From contig JAYSQR010000015.1 of NCBI GenBank assembly GCA_043721435.1, positions 1 through 35,649 on the forward strand: a stretch of DNA of 35,649 nucleotides, in the 5' to 3' direction. The stretch comes from VFJL01 sp043721435. Its GTDB lineage: Bacteria > Pseudomonadota > Gammaproteobacteria > Burkholderiales > Nitrosomonadaceae. Within the stretch, counting starts at the first letter, position 1. Every line of letters starts with the position of its first letter. The translations under genes were made by a program, and so were the position numbers. The notes beneath the pieces are model-generated. The model was not told where the DNA came from and ran no database searches. It saw nothing but the letters and a program-made list of their open reading frames with translations. Below are positions 7,290 through 16,553 of this stretch, one piece after another.

Positions 7290-8435
7290 ATGTTACCAGA
7301 AGAGGATCTGTTCCCGCACCAGGATATATTGGCCCAGCTGCACGAAAGCCTGCCGCTGTCCGATAAACTGCGGTTCCTGCACCAGGTGATCCGCGAGGAC
7401 TTTCCTTTTGTCGATCGCTTGTCCATTGCTCTTTTTGACGAGAAAACCAGCATGCTCAAAACTTATACCCATAGCACCGAGGGCGCCAGTCCCCTGGCCG
7501 CGTATGAAGCGCCGCTCGGGGCCGCTTCGTCACTGCGCGAGATCATGCAGCGTCGCCGTCCACGCGTGGTGCAGGATCTGACCATTTTTTCCCATGGCAC
7601 CCAGGAGCACACCAAACGGGTGGCGAGCACGGGTTATCAGGCTAGCTACACCATGCCGATCTACCAGAGCGACACTTTCATCGGCTTCCTGTTTTTCAAC
7701 TCCTTCAAACCCCACCCGTTCGTGCCGGAGGTGCTGCGCCAAATCGACATCTACGGCCATCTCATCGCTCTGATGGTCATCAATGAGCTGACCGCGATCC
7801 GCACCCTGCTGGCTGCAGTGCAGGCAGCGCGCAGCATGACCCACTATCGTGACGTCGAAACTGGTTCGCACATCGACCGCACTGCACACTATGCCCGCCT
7901 CATCGCGCGTGAACTGGCGCCAAGCTATAATCTCAGCGACGAACAGATCGAGCATATTTTTCTGTTCTCGCCGCTGCACGACATTGGCAAGATTGGCATT
8001 CCGGACAGTGTTCTGCGCAAACCGGGCAAGCTTGATGAGGCGGAATTCAAGGTAATGATGACCCACCCGCAAAAAGGCCGCGAGATCATTGACGTCATCC
8101 TCGAGGATTTCAGCCTGGGCACATTCGGCCATGTTGGCATCATGCGCAACATCGCCGAATACCATCATGAAGCCATCGATGGCAGTGGCTATCCCAAAGG
8201 TTTAAAGGGAGATGAAATTCCCATTGAGGCGCGTATCAGTGCCGTGGCAGACATATTCGACGCGCTTACCTCGCGCCGCACCTACAAAGCGCCCTGGAGC
8301 AACGATGACGCCTTCGCCATGCTGCGGCGTCTGGCCGATACCAAGCTTGATCGTGACTGCGTCGATGCCATGCTTAAAAATATCGACAAGGTGCAGGAGA
8401 TCCAGCAGCGCTTCCGCGACGAAGGGGTGGTTTAA
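7290..8435 (+). CDS. GAF and HD-GYP domain cyclic-di-GMP phosphodiesterase
   Basis: A 381-residue cytoplasmic protein. The N-terminal half (about residues 25-165) has the layout of a GAF sensor domain: LSIALFDEKTSMLKTYTHS, then LREIMQRRRPRVVQDL, then TMPIYQSDTFIGFLFFN. The C-terminal half is a full HD-GYP domain with ETGSHIDRT, the metal-binding HD at residues 230-231 in LHDIGKIGIPD, KPGKLDEAEFKVMMTHP, HHE at 292-294 and GSGYPKG at 298-304, then ISAVADIFDALTSRRTYK. All key metal and signature residues are present, so hydrolysis of cyclic di-GMP is expected. ATG 7290 has a GAAGGAG site 7-8 bases upstream, while the longer frame from 7251 has none. The broken MutS-like gene follows 14 bases later and may share its transcript. 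The ligand of the GAF domain is unknown. Confidence 0.93.
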   Translation: MLPEEDLFPHQDILAQLHESLPLSDKLRFLHQVIREDFPFVDRLSIALFDEKTSMLKTYTHSTEGASPLAAYEAPLGAASSLREIMQRRRPRVVQDLTIFSHGTQEHTKRVASTGYQASYTMPIYQSDTFIGFLFFNSFKPHPFVPEVLRQIDIYGHLIALMVINELTAIRTLLAAVQAARSMTHYRDVETGSHIDRTAHYARLIARELAPSYNLSDEQIEHIFLFSPLHDIGKIGIPDSVLRKPGKLDEAEFKVMMTHPQKGREIIDVILEDFSLGTFGHVGIMRNIAEYHHEAIDGSGYPKGLKGDEIPIEARISAVADIFDALTSRRTYKAPWSNDDAFAMLRRLADTKLDRDCVDAMLKNIDKVQEIQQRFRDEGVV

Positions 8436-8449
8436 AAGGCAGAGGGAGG

Positions 8450-10137
8450 ATGGCACAGTACTTGAGTGAGGCGTACTACCGAGGAAAGCGGATGAACAAT
8501 ACAGCCAGATCCGATTCATGCTGGAGCCAGCCGTTTATCCTGTCCAGTGGTGAACGCTCTTCAGGTGTGCGAGATACTCGTCCGACAGACCTTGCTGGCG
8601 GAGTGCTGGATGCGAAGACTTTCGACGCGATTGAAGCCGACCAACTGTTTGACTGCGTCAATCATGCCGACACGCATGTCGGCCAATCTGTGCTTTACCG
8701 CTCGCTGGCGCGGCCCCCAACCGATGCTCAACTGGTGCGGGATAAACAGGAGGCGTTGCGCGAACTGGAGTCGAATCCCGGTCTGTGGGCAGCATTGCAG
8801 CATTTTGTCAAAGCGATGGTACCTGGAGAACAGTCGCTCTACCATTTGCTCTACGGCACCTTCATCGGCGGTACCGCTATCGACAACCCCCGGGCCGGGC
8901 GGGATAAAATGGAGTTCAACGGTTACGGTTATCACCAGTTTGTCGATGGCACCGATTTTGCGGTCGATCTGGTCGAAGGAGCGAATGTGTTGCCACAACC
9001 ACAGAGCGCCTATCTACGGAACCTGCGCGATACCATCCGCGATTTCGGTCGCTCGCACACCTACGCTCTGATGCGCGGACCCATCTACCTAGTGGAAGGA
9101 AGATTCAAGACGCAGGCGGAGAAACCGCGCTATTTACCCGCCCCCCGCTTCAGGCCATCGATGATCAAACCACTGCCGATGCTATTCGCTTTAGCGGCGA
9201 TCAGTGGGATCCTTTATTTCTTTCAGAGCATGCTGGCTGATCTTAGGGCGTCTTACATCGGCTATGGAATACTTCTGCTGGCAGTGCCGGTGTTTCCCGT
9301 TGTCCTGGTCGCAATCAGCGCATCTGATCGCGACTCCGTTATTTATCCATTGCGCAAACAATTCAGGCGCAGCCCTGATCTGGCACAAGCACTGGAGGCG
9401 CTGGGCATGATCGACGAACTCCTGTCGTTTCGTTGTTACGCATTGGCCTCTGGCGGCAAGACGACGCTACCGCAGATACTGGAGGCGATCGCCACTGTCT
9501 CAGCGTTACGCAGGCGAGAAACCCGCTTCTTGCCAAGAACAATCCGGATTACGTGCCGAACGATGTTTTGCTCGATGACGCCGGACGACTGCTGGTCATC
9601 ACCGGACCGAACAGCGGCGGAAAAACGGCCTATTGCAAGACCGTAACCCAGATTCAGTTGCTGGGCCAGATCGGTTGTTATATTCCCGCTGCTGCAGCGC
9701 AACTGATACCGGCGGAGCAAATTTTCTACCAGGTACCAGACCCAGGCCGGCTGGATGAGGGGATGGGGCGTTTCGGCCACGAACTGAAACGCACGCGCGA
9801 GATCTTTTTCAACTCCACGGCGCGCAGTCTCGTCGTACTGGATGAGCTTTCAGAAGGCACGACTTTCGAGGAAAAGATGGAGCTTTCCGAGTATGTCCTC
9901 ACGGGTTTTTACACCCTGGGGGCGAGCACTCTGCTCGTTACCCACAACCACGAGTTGTGTGAACGCCTGCAAGGCAAAGGATTGGGCAGTTACCTGCAGG
10001 GTGAATTTTCGCCACTTGGGCCAACCCATCGCTTGATACCGGGCGTATCGCGCGTGAGTCACGCTGACCGTGTGGCAGCCGCGTTGGGCTTCAGCAAGGA
10101 AGATGTGGAGAAGCACCTGGCAACACGCACTGCATGA
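8450..10137 (+). pseudogene. membrane-anchored MutS-like ATPase, split by a one-base frameshift
   Basis: Frame one (8450 to about 9490) gives an N-terminal helical core and two hydrophobic segments near residues 242-288 (FALAAISGILYFFQS and GYGILLLAVPVFPVVLVAI). Frame two (about 9490 to 10137) gives the MutS ATPase: QARNPLL, Walker A ITGPNSGGKT, Walker B SLVVLDELSEGT and THNHELCERL. Adding one G next to position 9487 would join them as LEADRHCLSVTQARNPLL with no other change, giving one protein of about 562 residues. This is the MutS-related family with transmembrane segments and no mismatch-recognition domain, whose role is unknown. GAGGGAGG lies before ATG 8450. Without repair, frame one would lose the ATPase. 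A sequencing error is as likely as a real mutation. Confidence 0.85.
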
Positions 10138-10356
10138 ATAAGGCTGCGCTACATACTTATCCGGAGCCCGGCCGATCGCAATCCCCTATCCGCTAAACCA
10201 TCCTGATTGGCCGCGTTCCGGACTGAAGGCTGCACTGCATCTGTCACCAGTGGTAATATGCGCAATGACTTGCCCCGCATCTTTTGGAGCGATGGGCGCA
10301 TCAGTTTTTGTCTTGCGGATTTAACATGAATGCAAGCTATTAAGGATTAAATTATT

Positions 10357-11376
10357 TTGAAATCGTTGGTTACTGGGGCAAACGGTTTTGTCGGCTCGGC
10401 GGTCGTGCGCTGTCTTCTGGCTGCCGGTCATGAAGTGCGCTGTCTGGTCAGGCCGGGTAGCGACCGGCACAATCTTGATAAATTGACCGTTGAAATTTCG
10501 GAAGGTGATCTGCGTGATACTGCATCGTTGCAGCGTGCGGTGGTCGGCTGTGACAGCCTGTTCCATGTCGCGGCAGATTATCGGCTCTGGGTGCCGGATC
10601 CGGAGACCATGTATGACATTAATGTCAGGGGGACCCAGGCACTGATTCTCGCTGCCGCCGAAGCCGGCATAAAACGCATGGTATACACCAGCAGTGTGGC
10701 AACGCTGGGGCTGAATTCTGACAATACTCCGGCCAATGAAGAGACACCTTCCAGTCTTGCCGCCATGACCGGGCACTATAAGCGTTCCAAATTTTTGGCA
10801 GAGCAGACTGTGCAGCAACTCACCGACGAACATAAGCTGCCACTGGTTATTGTCAATCCTTCCACCCCAATAGGGCCGTGTGATATCAGGCCCACCCCCA
10901 CCGGACGTATGGTGCTGGATACGTTATGCGGGCGGATGCCGGCCTACATAAATACTGGCCTGAACGTCGCGCATGTGGATGATATTGCGCAGGGTCACCT
11001 GCTGGCATATGCACACGGCAAAGCAGGAGAACGCTATCTGTTGGGTGGCGAAAACATGACTTTATTGCAAATATTGCAGACCATCGATGAGATCAGTGGC
11101 AAACAGATAAAGCGCATGAATCTCTCAGCAAATCTCATGTTACCCATAGCCTGGATGATGGAAAAATCTGCGATGATCACGGATATTGAGCCACGTGCGA
11201 CCGTGGACAGTGTGCGCATGGCGAAAAAAATGATGTTTTTCTCCAGCGACAAGGCCACGCGCGAACTGGGCTATTGTTACCGGCCTGCAGCGGAGGCGCT
11301 CAGGGATGCGATGTCCTGGTTTCAGGATAATGGTTACTGTAGCGGTGTTTTAGTTCGCTCCCTACAACAGGCATAG
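10357..11376 (+). CDS. hpnA: hopanoid-associated NAD-dependent sugar epimerase/dehydratase
   Basis: A 339-residue short-chain dehydrogenase of the extended type. It has the nucleotide-binding TGANGFVGSAV at residues 6-16, then LVRPGSDRHNLD, DLFHVAADYRLW-like FHVAADYRLWVPDPE, the serine region VYTSSVATLG, and the catalytic pair Y-x3-K in GHYKRSKFLAE. VNPSTPIGPCDIRPTPTG and YINTGLNVAHVDD are typical of HpnA, an enzyme found with hopanoid synthesis genes. The start is TTG 10357, with AGGA at about 10343-10346; no ATG gives a full Rossmann fold. No other hopanoid gene is in the window, so the role rests on family resemblance. The 219 bases before it contain nothing I can name. Confidence 0.85.
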   Translation: MKSLVTGANGFVGSAVVRCLLAAGHEVRCLVRPGSDRHNLDKLTVEISEGDLRDTASLQRAVVGCDSLFHVAADYRLWVPDPETMYDINVRGTQALILAAAEAGIKRMVYTSSVATLGLNSDNTPANEETPSSLAAMTGHYKRSKFLAEQTVQQLTDEHKLPLVIVNPSTPIGPCDIRPTPTGRMVLDTLCGRMPAYINTGLNVAHVDDIAQGHLLAYAHGKAGERYLLGGENMTLLQILQTIDEISGKQIKRMNLSANLMLPIAWMMEKSAMITDIEPRATVDSVRMAKKMMFFSSDKATRELGYCYRPAAEALRDAMSWFQDNGYCSGVLVRSLQQA

Positions 11377-11399
11377 CATTTCTCTGCTGTATCTCCTGA

Positions 11400-12458
11400 T
11401 CACCGCAGTTTCAAATAATCCTCGTCGGTAATCTTGGTCCAGACCCGGGCTTTGGTGAGGAATGCTTTTTGGCTTTCGATCACTTCCTTCGCTTCCGGCG
11501 ACTTAGCAGCGAACTCGGTAAGTAGTTCATCATTGGCTTTTCTGAACGCATCCAGCACCTCCTTGGGGAAAGTGCGGATTTTAACTTTTCCCTCCTTTTG
11601 CATTTTCTCCCACGCCAGTGTATTGCGGTAAAAAGACTCTGACAGCATATCGAGGGACGTTTCTTTCGCCGCTACCGCGATGATGGTTTTAAGGTCTTCC
11701 GGCAGGGCATCAAATTTCTTCTTGTTGACGAACACATGCAATTCTGCGCCCGGCTCATGCCAGCCGGTGTAGTAGTAAGGTGCAATTTTATGGAATCCCA
11801 TTTTCTCGTCGTTGGCCGGGCCGATCCACTCCACCGCGTCTATCGTGCCGCGCTCCAGCGCAGTGTAAAGCTCACCAGGTGGAATGCTTGTGGGTTTCAT
11901 GCCGACCTTTTCCACCACTTCCCCGGCATGGCCGGGAATGCGCATCTTCAAGCCATTCAGGTCTTTCAGTGAATTGATTTCCTTCCTGAACCAGCCACCC
12001 ATCTGAATGTGGGTATTTCCGCCGGGGAACGCGACGATGTTGTGCTTGGCGTAAACCTTGTTCAGCAAAGCCAGGCCACCGCCATAGTAATACCAGGCAT
12101 TCATCTCAGTTGGGGTCATGCCGAACGGCGTGGCAGTAAAAAAAGTGGCGGCCGGGTCTTTACCTTTGTAATAGTAGGAGGAGGTGTGTCCCATTTCATA
12201 GGAGCCGGAACGCACCATGTCGAAAATACCCAGTGGCGCCTTATGCTTGCCGGGCGCATCGATGGTGATGCTCATGCGTCCGGCCGACATTTTTCCCACA
12301 TTATCGGCAAAACGCTGGGCAGCATTGTGCAGCATGGGCGTGCCTTCTGGCCATGACATCGCAAGCCGCCATTTATACATGGGCTGGGCAGATGCGGTTT
12401 GTATTGTTAGCGGCAGAACGAGCGCGATGATGGCGATCAATGCGGGTAAAAATTTCAT
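11400..12458 (-). CDS. dctP: TRAP transporter periplasmic solute-binding protein, TakP-like
   Basis: A 352-residue DctP-family protein with a Sec signal peptide (about residues 1-24, ending TASA). It captures an organic acid in the periplasm and hands it to the DctQM membrane complex. Segments such as MSWPEGTPMLHNAAQRFAD, HTSSYYYKGKDPAATFF, AWYYYGGGLALLNK and RGTIDAVEWIGPANDEKMG match the TakP branch, which binds 2-oxo acids and related monocarboxylates. It is the last gene of a dctQ-dctM-dctP set, 60 bases after dctM, and has its own strong AAGGAGAG site before ATG 12458, which fits the higher amount needed for a binding protein. The exact ligand is not visible from the sequence. Confidence 0.92.
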   Translation of the reverse strand: MKFLPALIAIIALVLPLTIQTASAQPMYKWRLAMSWPEGTPMLHNAAQRFADNVGKMSAGRMSITIDAPGKHKAPLGIFDMVRSGSYEMGHTSSYYYKGKDPAATFFTATPFGMTPTEMNAWYYYGGGLALLNKVYAKHNIVAFPGGNTHIQMGGWFRKEINSLKDLNGLKMRIPGHAGEVVEKVGMKPTSIPPGELYTALERGTIDAVEWIGPANDEKMGFHKIAPYYYTGWHEPGAELHVFVNKKKFDALPEDLKTIIAVAAKETSLDMLSESFYRNTLAWEKMQKEGKVKIRTFPKEVLDAFRKANDELLTEFAAKSPEAKEVIESQKAFLTKARVWTKITDEDYLKLR

Positions 12459-12518
12459 TGTTCTCTCCTTGGTTTTTATCTTGCCTTCAACTTAATCCGG
12501 TTCTCTGCGGTTAGGTGC

Positions 12519-13805
12519 TTATCCAAACAGTAAAATCATGCCAGGAAAAGCCATTATCAAAGCCAGTACCGATAGCTGCAAAAAAATGAACGGGATCACC
12601 CCGCGATAAATATCCGTTGTACTGACTGCAGGCGGTGCCACCCCACGCAGATAGAATAGCGCAAAGCCGAACGGCGGCGTAAGAAAGGAAGTTTGCAGAT
12701 TGAGCGCAATCAGTATGCCAAACCAGAGCGGGTCTATGCCGAGCGTAACCAGTATCGGCGCGATCATGGGAACGAAGATATAGGCGATTTCGACAAAATC
12801 GAGGAAAAAGCCAAGCAGGAATATCGCCAGCATGGAAAGAACAATGAAGCCCCACTTGCCTCCCGGCAATTGCTGCATGATTTGTTCCACTGCCTCATCG
12901 CCACCAGTGTAGGTAAACACCATCGAGAAGAAAGTTGCTCCCGCAAGGATGGTGAAAACCATGGCGCTGATCTTGGTGGTTTCCATCGCCACCTGGTGCA
13001 ACATGGGGAATCTGAAATTTCCACCAGCCAGCGCCAGCGCTACAGCACCCACCGCACCCATTGCAGCAGATTCGGTCGGCGTGGCGATACCGGCAAATAC
13101 CGTTCCCAGCACAATCATCACCAGGGCGAGCGCGGGTACGATGGCCTTGAATGCTGTCCAATATTGTATTGCGAGCGGCGCATTGTTGCTGGGCATGGCG
13201 GGCGCAGCATCTTTTCTGGCAAATGCGAGGATGAGAACGTAAATAATATAAAACGCTACCAACAGCAGTCCCGGAATCAGCGCAGCTCGATACAAATCGC
13301 CTACCGGTTGCTGCAGCACGTCGCCCAGGATGATGAGGATAATGGAAGGCGGAATGATTTGCCCGAGCGTGCCCGAGGCGCAAATCACGCCGCTGGCTAA
13401 CCGTTTGTCGTAATTGTATTTCAGCATTACCGGCAGCGCGATCAACCCCATCGTCACGACCGATGCACCGACCACGCCGGTGGATGCTGCCAGTACCATG
13501 CCCACCAGCACGGTAGATGCTGCCAGCCCGCCGCGCACGCGACCAAATAGCGAGCCCATTGATTCCAGCATTCTTTCCGCGATGCCCGATCGTTCCAGCA
13601 CCAGCCCCATGAAAATGAACAGTGGCACTGCCATCAAGGTGACATTGGTCATGATCGAATGCATGCGCTCTGCCACCAGTTGGAACAGTTGCAGGCCTTC
13701 TGCATACAGTCCGAAAATCAGCGCCACACCGCCGAAAGTGAATGCCACCGGGAAGCCCAGCGCCAGCAACACCAGACAGACGAGGAACATGGCGAGGCCG
13801 ATCAT
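12519..13805 (-). CDS. dctM: TRAP transporter large permease
   Basis: A 428-residue, strongly hydrophobic protein with the DctM layout of about a dozen membrane segments. It starts MIGLAMFLVCLVLLALGFPV and contains AVPLFIFMGLVLERSGIAE and ASGTLGQIIPPSIILIILGD, both typical of the family's ion-coupled transport core, then the late segment PPFGFALFYLRGVAPP. It moves the bound organic acid across the inner membrane with sodium. The ATG at 13805 was chosen over the longer upstream frame because it overlaps the dctQ stop as ATGA and starts the first family-like segment. The 156 residues upstream are translated dctQ DNA in another frame and have no family character. Confidence 0.93.
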   Translation of the reverse strand: MIGLAMFLVCLVLLALGFPVAFTFGGVALIFGLYAEGLQLFQLVAERMHSIMTNVTLMAVPLFIFMGLVLERSGIAERMLESMGSLFGRVRGGLAASTVLVGMVLAASTGVVGASVVTMGLIALPVMLKYNYDKRLASGVICASGTLGQIIPPSIILIILGDVLQQPVGDLYRAALIPGLLLVAFYIIYVLILAFARKDAAPAMPSNNAPLAIQYWTAFKAIVPALALVMIVLGTVFAGIATPTESAAMGAVGAVALALAGGNFRFPMLHQVAMETTKISAMVFTILAGATFFSMVFTYTGGDEAVEQIMQQLPGGKWGFIVLSMLAIFLLGFFLDFVEIAYIFVPMIAPILVTLGIDPLWFGILIALNLQTSFLTPPFGFALFYLRGVAPPAVSTTDIYRGVIPFIFLQLSVLALIMAFPGMILLFG

Positions 13806-14347
13806 ACTTCTTCCCGGTGGGTGTAGCCGGGCCCGGCAGCGGCATCTCCGCGCAACAGGCGCACATTGCGCGAAATCACCGCCAGGGATTGCACCAGTAC
13901 CAGCAGATAGCCGAGCGGAAGCAGTGCTTTGAAGGCGAAGCGATAAGGCAGTCCACCTGGGTCGACGGACACTTCCTGTATCTGGTAGGAATAGGTAACG
14001 AAATCGTAGGAGCTGTACAGGATCAGCGTACACATGGGGATGACAAACAGCAGTGTGCCGAGAATGTCCACCACGGCTTTTATGCGCGGATTCATGCGCC
14101 CATAAAATACATCCACCCGCACGTTGGCATTCTCGCGCATGGTGTAGGCTGCGCCCAGCAGAAACATAGCGGCAAACAAATGCCACTCCAGTTCCTGCAT
14201 GGCGATGGAGCCGGATGCAAAAACATAGCGTGCAACCACGTCGATGAACACCACGCCGATCATGGCCACGCATAGCCAGCCGGCCAGCCAGCCGAATGCC
14301 CCTGACAGCCGGTTGATGGCTTGCTCAAATTTACACAGGAGATTCAT
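13802..14347 (-). CDS. dctQ: TRAP transporter small permease
   Basis: A 181-residue protein with four hydrophobic segments, the usual size and layout for DctQ. It has LAGWLCVAMIGVVFIDVVAR, the family segment MQELEWHLFAAMFLLGAAYTMR reading on into NANVRVDVFYGRM, and a fourth helix near LLPLGYLLVLVQSLAVI. It scaffolds the large permease in the inner membrane. It overlaps dctM by four bases (ATGA). It lies 93 bases after pmbA on the same strand, so a common transcript is possible. The ribosome binding site before ATG 14347 is poor. Confidence 0.9.
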   Translation of the reverse strand: MNLLCKFEQAINRLSGAFGWLAGWLCVAMIGVVFIDVVARYVFASGSIAMQELEWHLFAAMFLLGAAYTMRENANVRVDVFYGRMNPRIKAVVDILGTLLFVIPMCTLILYSSYDFVTYSYQIQEVSVDPGGLPYRFAFKALLPLGYLLVLVQSLAVISRNVRLLRGDAAAGPGYTHREEV

Positions 14348-14440
14348 CTGGAGTTTTGGCTATGGAGGTAAACCAACCGATACGGTTTGCTGGGGATTGG
14401 TACGCACTATCTCGTGCTCTGCCGCTATGCGAGCGAGGCT

Positions 14441-15799
14441 TTAGCCACCCGCAACCGTCATTCGGTCTATCAACAAGGAGCCGCATTGTTTGGAACCCCG
14501 CACCAGCGTATCGCTACCCACTGCAGAGATGCCGAGCAGCATGTCTTTCAGATTGCCGGCGATGGTGACTTCCTCGACCGCATGGCGGATTTCGCCGCCT
14601 TCCACCCAGTAGCCTGCCGCACCCCGGGAATAATCTCCCGTGACGGAATTTACCCCGTGACCTAGCAACTCAGTCACCAGCAGTCCCTTACCCATTTTCC
14701 TGAGCAGTGCGGAAAATTCCAGTGGTGCATTGTTATCCAGAATCAGATTGTGGTTGCCGCCGGCATTTCCGGTGGTGTGCAGCCCCAGCTTGCGCGCAGA
14801 ATAACTGCCGAGGAAATAGCCCCGCACCACGCCATTCTCGACTACTTTGCGTTCAACCGTGGCGACGCCTTCGTCGTCGAATACACCGCTGGCCAGCCCT
14901 TTTTTCAGATGGGGCAATTCGCGAATCTGAATATCCGGTGCAAATACCTGCTTGCCGATGCTGTCCAGCAGAAATGATGATTTCCGGTAAAGGCTGCCGC
15001 CGCTTACAGCACCCACAAAATGTCCTATCAGGCTTGAAGCAATGGGTGCTTCGAACAGCACTGGTACTTCGCGGGTAGCAATTTTTTTTGCGCCCAGGCG
15101 CGCGACACTGCGCATTCCCGCTTTTTTACCCACGCTGTCGGCTTGTTCCAGATCGCTGGCGTCACGCGCTACGCTGTACCAGTAATCGCGCTGCATGGCG
15201 TCATCCCGGCCTGCGATCACCGCACAACTGATACTGTGACGGGAAGTGGGATAACCGCCCATGAAGCCAAGGCTGTTGGCGTAAACAAACTGCGATTCAC
15301 TCAGCGCAACACTGCCGCCTTCAGAGTTGGTGATGCGCTTGTCGACTGCAAATGCCGCCGCCTCACAGCTTTGGGCAAGCTGTATCGCTTGCTCCACCGG
15401 CAGATCCCATGGGAAGTACAAGTCGAGATCGGGAAATTCACGTGCCAGCAAATCAGCATCGGCCAGTCCCGCGCAGTCGTCCGCTGCGGTGTATCTGGCG
15501 ATGGACAGGGCTGCTGCTACAGTATCGCGCACCGCTTGCGGCGAGAAATCTGAAGTGCTGGCATTGCCACGTTTCTGGCCGATATAAACCGTCACTGCCA
15601 GACCTTTATCGCGGTTGTATTCAATCGTTTCCACCTCGCCCCGGCGCACCGTGACATTCTGACCGAAACCGTCCGATACCTCGGTCTCGCAGGCACTGGC
15701 ACCCCCTTCTCTGGCGTAATCCAGAATGTCGCGTGCGATTTGCTGGAGTGTTGCGTAAGGATAGGAAAAACGTGTGGAGGAAGTGGCGATATCGTTCAT
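14441..15799 (-). CDS. pmbA: TldE/PmbA metalloprotease-complex subunit
   Basis: A 452-residue TldD/PmbA-family protein. PmbA (TldE) pairs with TldD to form a cytosolic protease that trims peptides such as microcin B17 precursor and the CcdA antitoxin; TldE lacks the zinc-binding HExxxH motif, and none is visible here. Family segments include VTVRRGEVETIEYNRDKG, the central NSEGGSVALSES, DDEGVATVERKVVENGVV, GNAGGNHNLILDN and VEGGEIRHAVEEVTIAGNL near the end. MNDIATSS at 15799 gives the normal PmbA length; the longer frame adds 91 residues read from intergenic DNA. It is divergent from darP, a pairing common in Proteobacteria. No tldD is in this window. Confidence 0.93.
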   Translation of the reverse strand: MNDIATSSTRFSYPYATLQQIARDILDYAREGGASACETEVSDGFGQNVTVRRGEVETIEYNRDKGLAVTVYIGQKRGNASTSDFSPQAVRDTVAAALSIARYTAADDCAGLADADLLAREFPDLDLYFPWDLPVEQAIQLAQSCEAAAFAVDKRITNSEGGSVALSESQFVYANSLGFMGGYPTSRHSISCAVIAGRDDAMQRDYWYSVARDASDLEQADSVGKKAGMRSVARLGAKKIATREVPVLFEAPIASSLIGHFVGAVSGGSLYRKSSFLLDSIGKQVFAPDIQIRELPHLKKGLASGVFDDEGVATVERKVVENGVVRGYFLGSYSARKLGLHTTGNAGGNHNLILDNNAPLEFSALLRKMGKGLLVTELLGHGVNSVTGDYSRGAAGYWVEGGEIRHAVEEVTIAGNLKDMLLGISAVGSDTLVRGSKQCGSLLIDRMTVAGG

Positions 15800-15949
15800 G
15801 GGGTAGGTTTCACGGAAATTGCGGTGCACCAAAAAATATTGAACCTTATTTCCCAAGTCTGGAAGGCAGGTAGAAGGCGGTTCAAATAGGGTTATGAGTA
15901 GAATGGCGCTATGATAGCAGCTTCTTAACACTGCATTAAACAGGCCATC

Positions 15950-16489
15950 GTGCAAAATGACTTGAAAGATGATCCCGAACAGGATATCGCGCCCAGCAAG
16001 ACTCGCCGCAAGCAGGAAATGCACGCACTGCAGGACATCGGCGAACAATTGGTGGAACTCAATTCCAAGCAACTGGCTGAACTTGATTTACCGGAAGCGC
16101 TGATGGACGCCATCGTTGAAGCCAAGCGGCTGCGTAAACACGAAGCCCGGCGGCGGCAGATGCAATTTATTGGCAAGTTGATGCGCGAAGTAGATACGGC
16201 GCCAATCCAGGAAAAGTTCGCCGCATGGGGCGGCGTAACCCGGCAACACACCGCATGGCTGCACTTGCTGGAACGCTGGCGTGATCGTCTGTTAGCGGAC
16301 GAACAAGCTTTTGCCGAACTCGGGTGGGATTATCCCGCGGCTGATCTGCAGCGCCTGCGCACACTCACGCGCAACGCCCACAAAGAAAAGCTCACCAACA
16401 AACCACCCAAAAGCTTTCGTGCGATGTTCCATGAATTACAGACGATCATCCCGGAGGCTTCCGGGCGGATGAATGCCGCGATTGAATGA
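15950..16489 (+). CDS. darP: ribosome-associated protein DarP (YjgA, DUF615)
   Basis: A 179-residue, highly charged helical protein of the YjgA/DUF615 family, now DarP, which binds late 50S precursors and helps 23S rRNA and subunit assembly. It has the family signatures PSKTRRKQEMHALQDIGEQL near the N-terminus, EAKRLRKHEARRRQMQFIGK and the C-terminal HKEKLTNKPPKSFRAMFHEL. The start is a GTG at 15950, giving VQNDLKDD-type residues (read as Met); no better ATG precedes the conserved region. It is transcribed away from pmbA with 150 bases between. A 7-bp inverted repeat, TTGAACC (15839-15845) with GGTTCAA (15879-15885), lies in the shared upstream region. Confidence 0.93.
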   Translation: MQNDLKDDPEQDIAPSKTRRKQEMHALQDIGEQLVELNSKQLAELDLPEALMDAIVEAKRLRKHEARRRQMQFIGKLMREVDTAPIQEKFAAWGGVTRQHTAWLHLLERWRDRLLADEQAFAELGWDYPAADLQRLRTLTRNAHKEKLTNKPPKSFRAMFHELQTIIPEASGRMNAAIE

Positions 16490-16530
16490 GCCGGAACGCA
16501 GCAATAACCGGTGCGGCTATCCTGATTATG

Positions 16531-16550
16531 ACTGCGTCGCAGTTTTGTTT
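16531..16550 (+). terminator. weak candidate terminator after darP
   Basis: ACTGC (16531-16535) and GCAGT (16539-16543) form a short stem with a GTC loop, followed by TTTGTTT. The stem is only five pairs, so activity would be modest. Confidence 0.35.
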
Positions 16551-16553
16551 CTG

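Noticed and set aside
9481..9495. Programmed frameshift in the MutS-like gene
   Set aside because: There is no slippery heptamer and no stimulatory hairpin or internal Shine-Dalgarno sequence at the break; a lost G explains it more simply.
12895..13866. 323-codon minus-strand frame overlapping dctM
   Set aside because: It is dctM read in another frame: very rich in Arg, Gly and His, with no domain, and dctM itself is intact.
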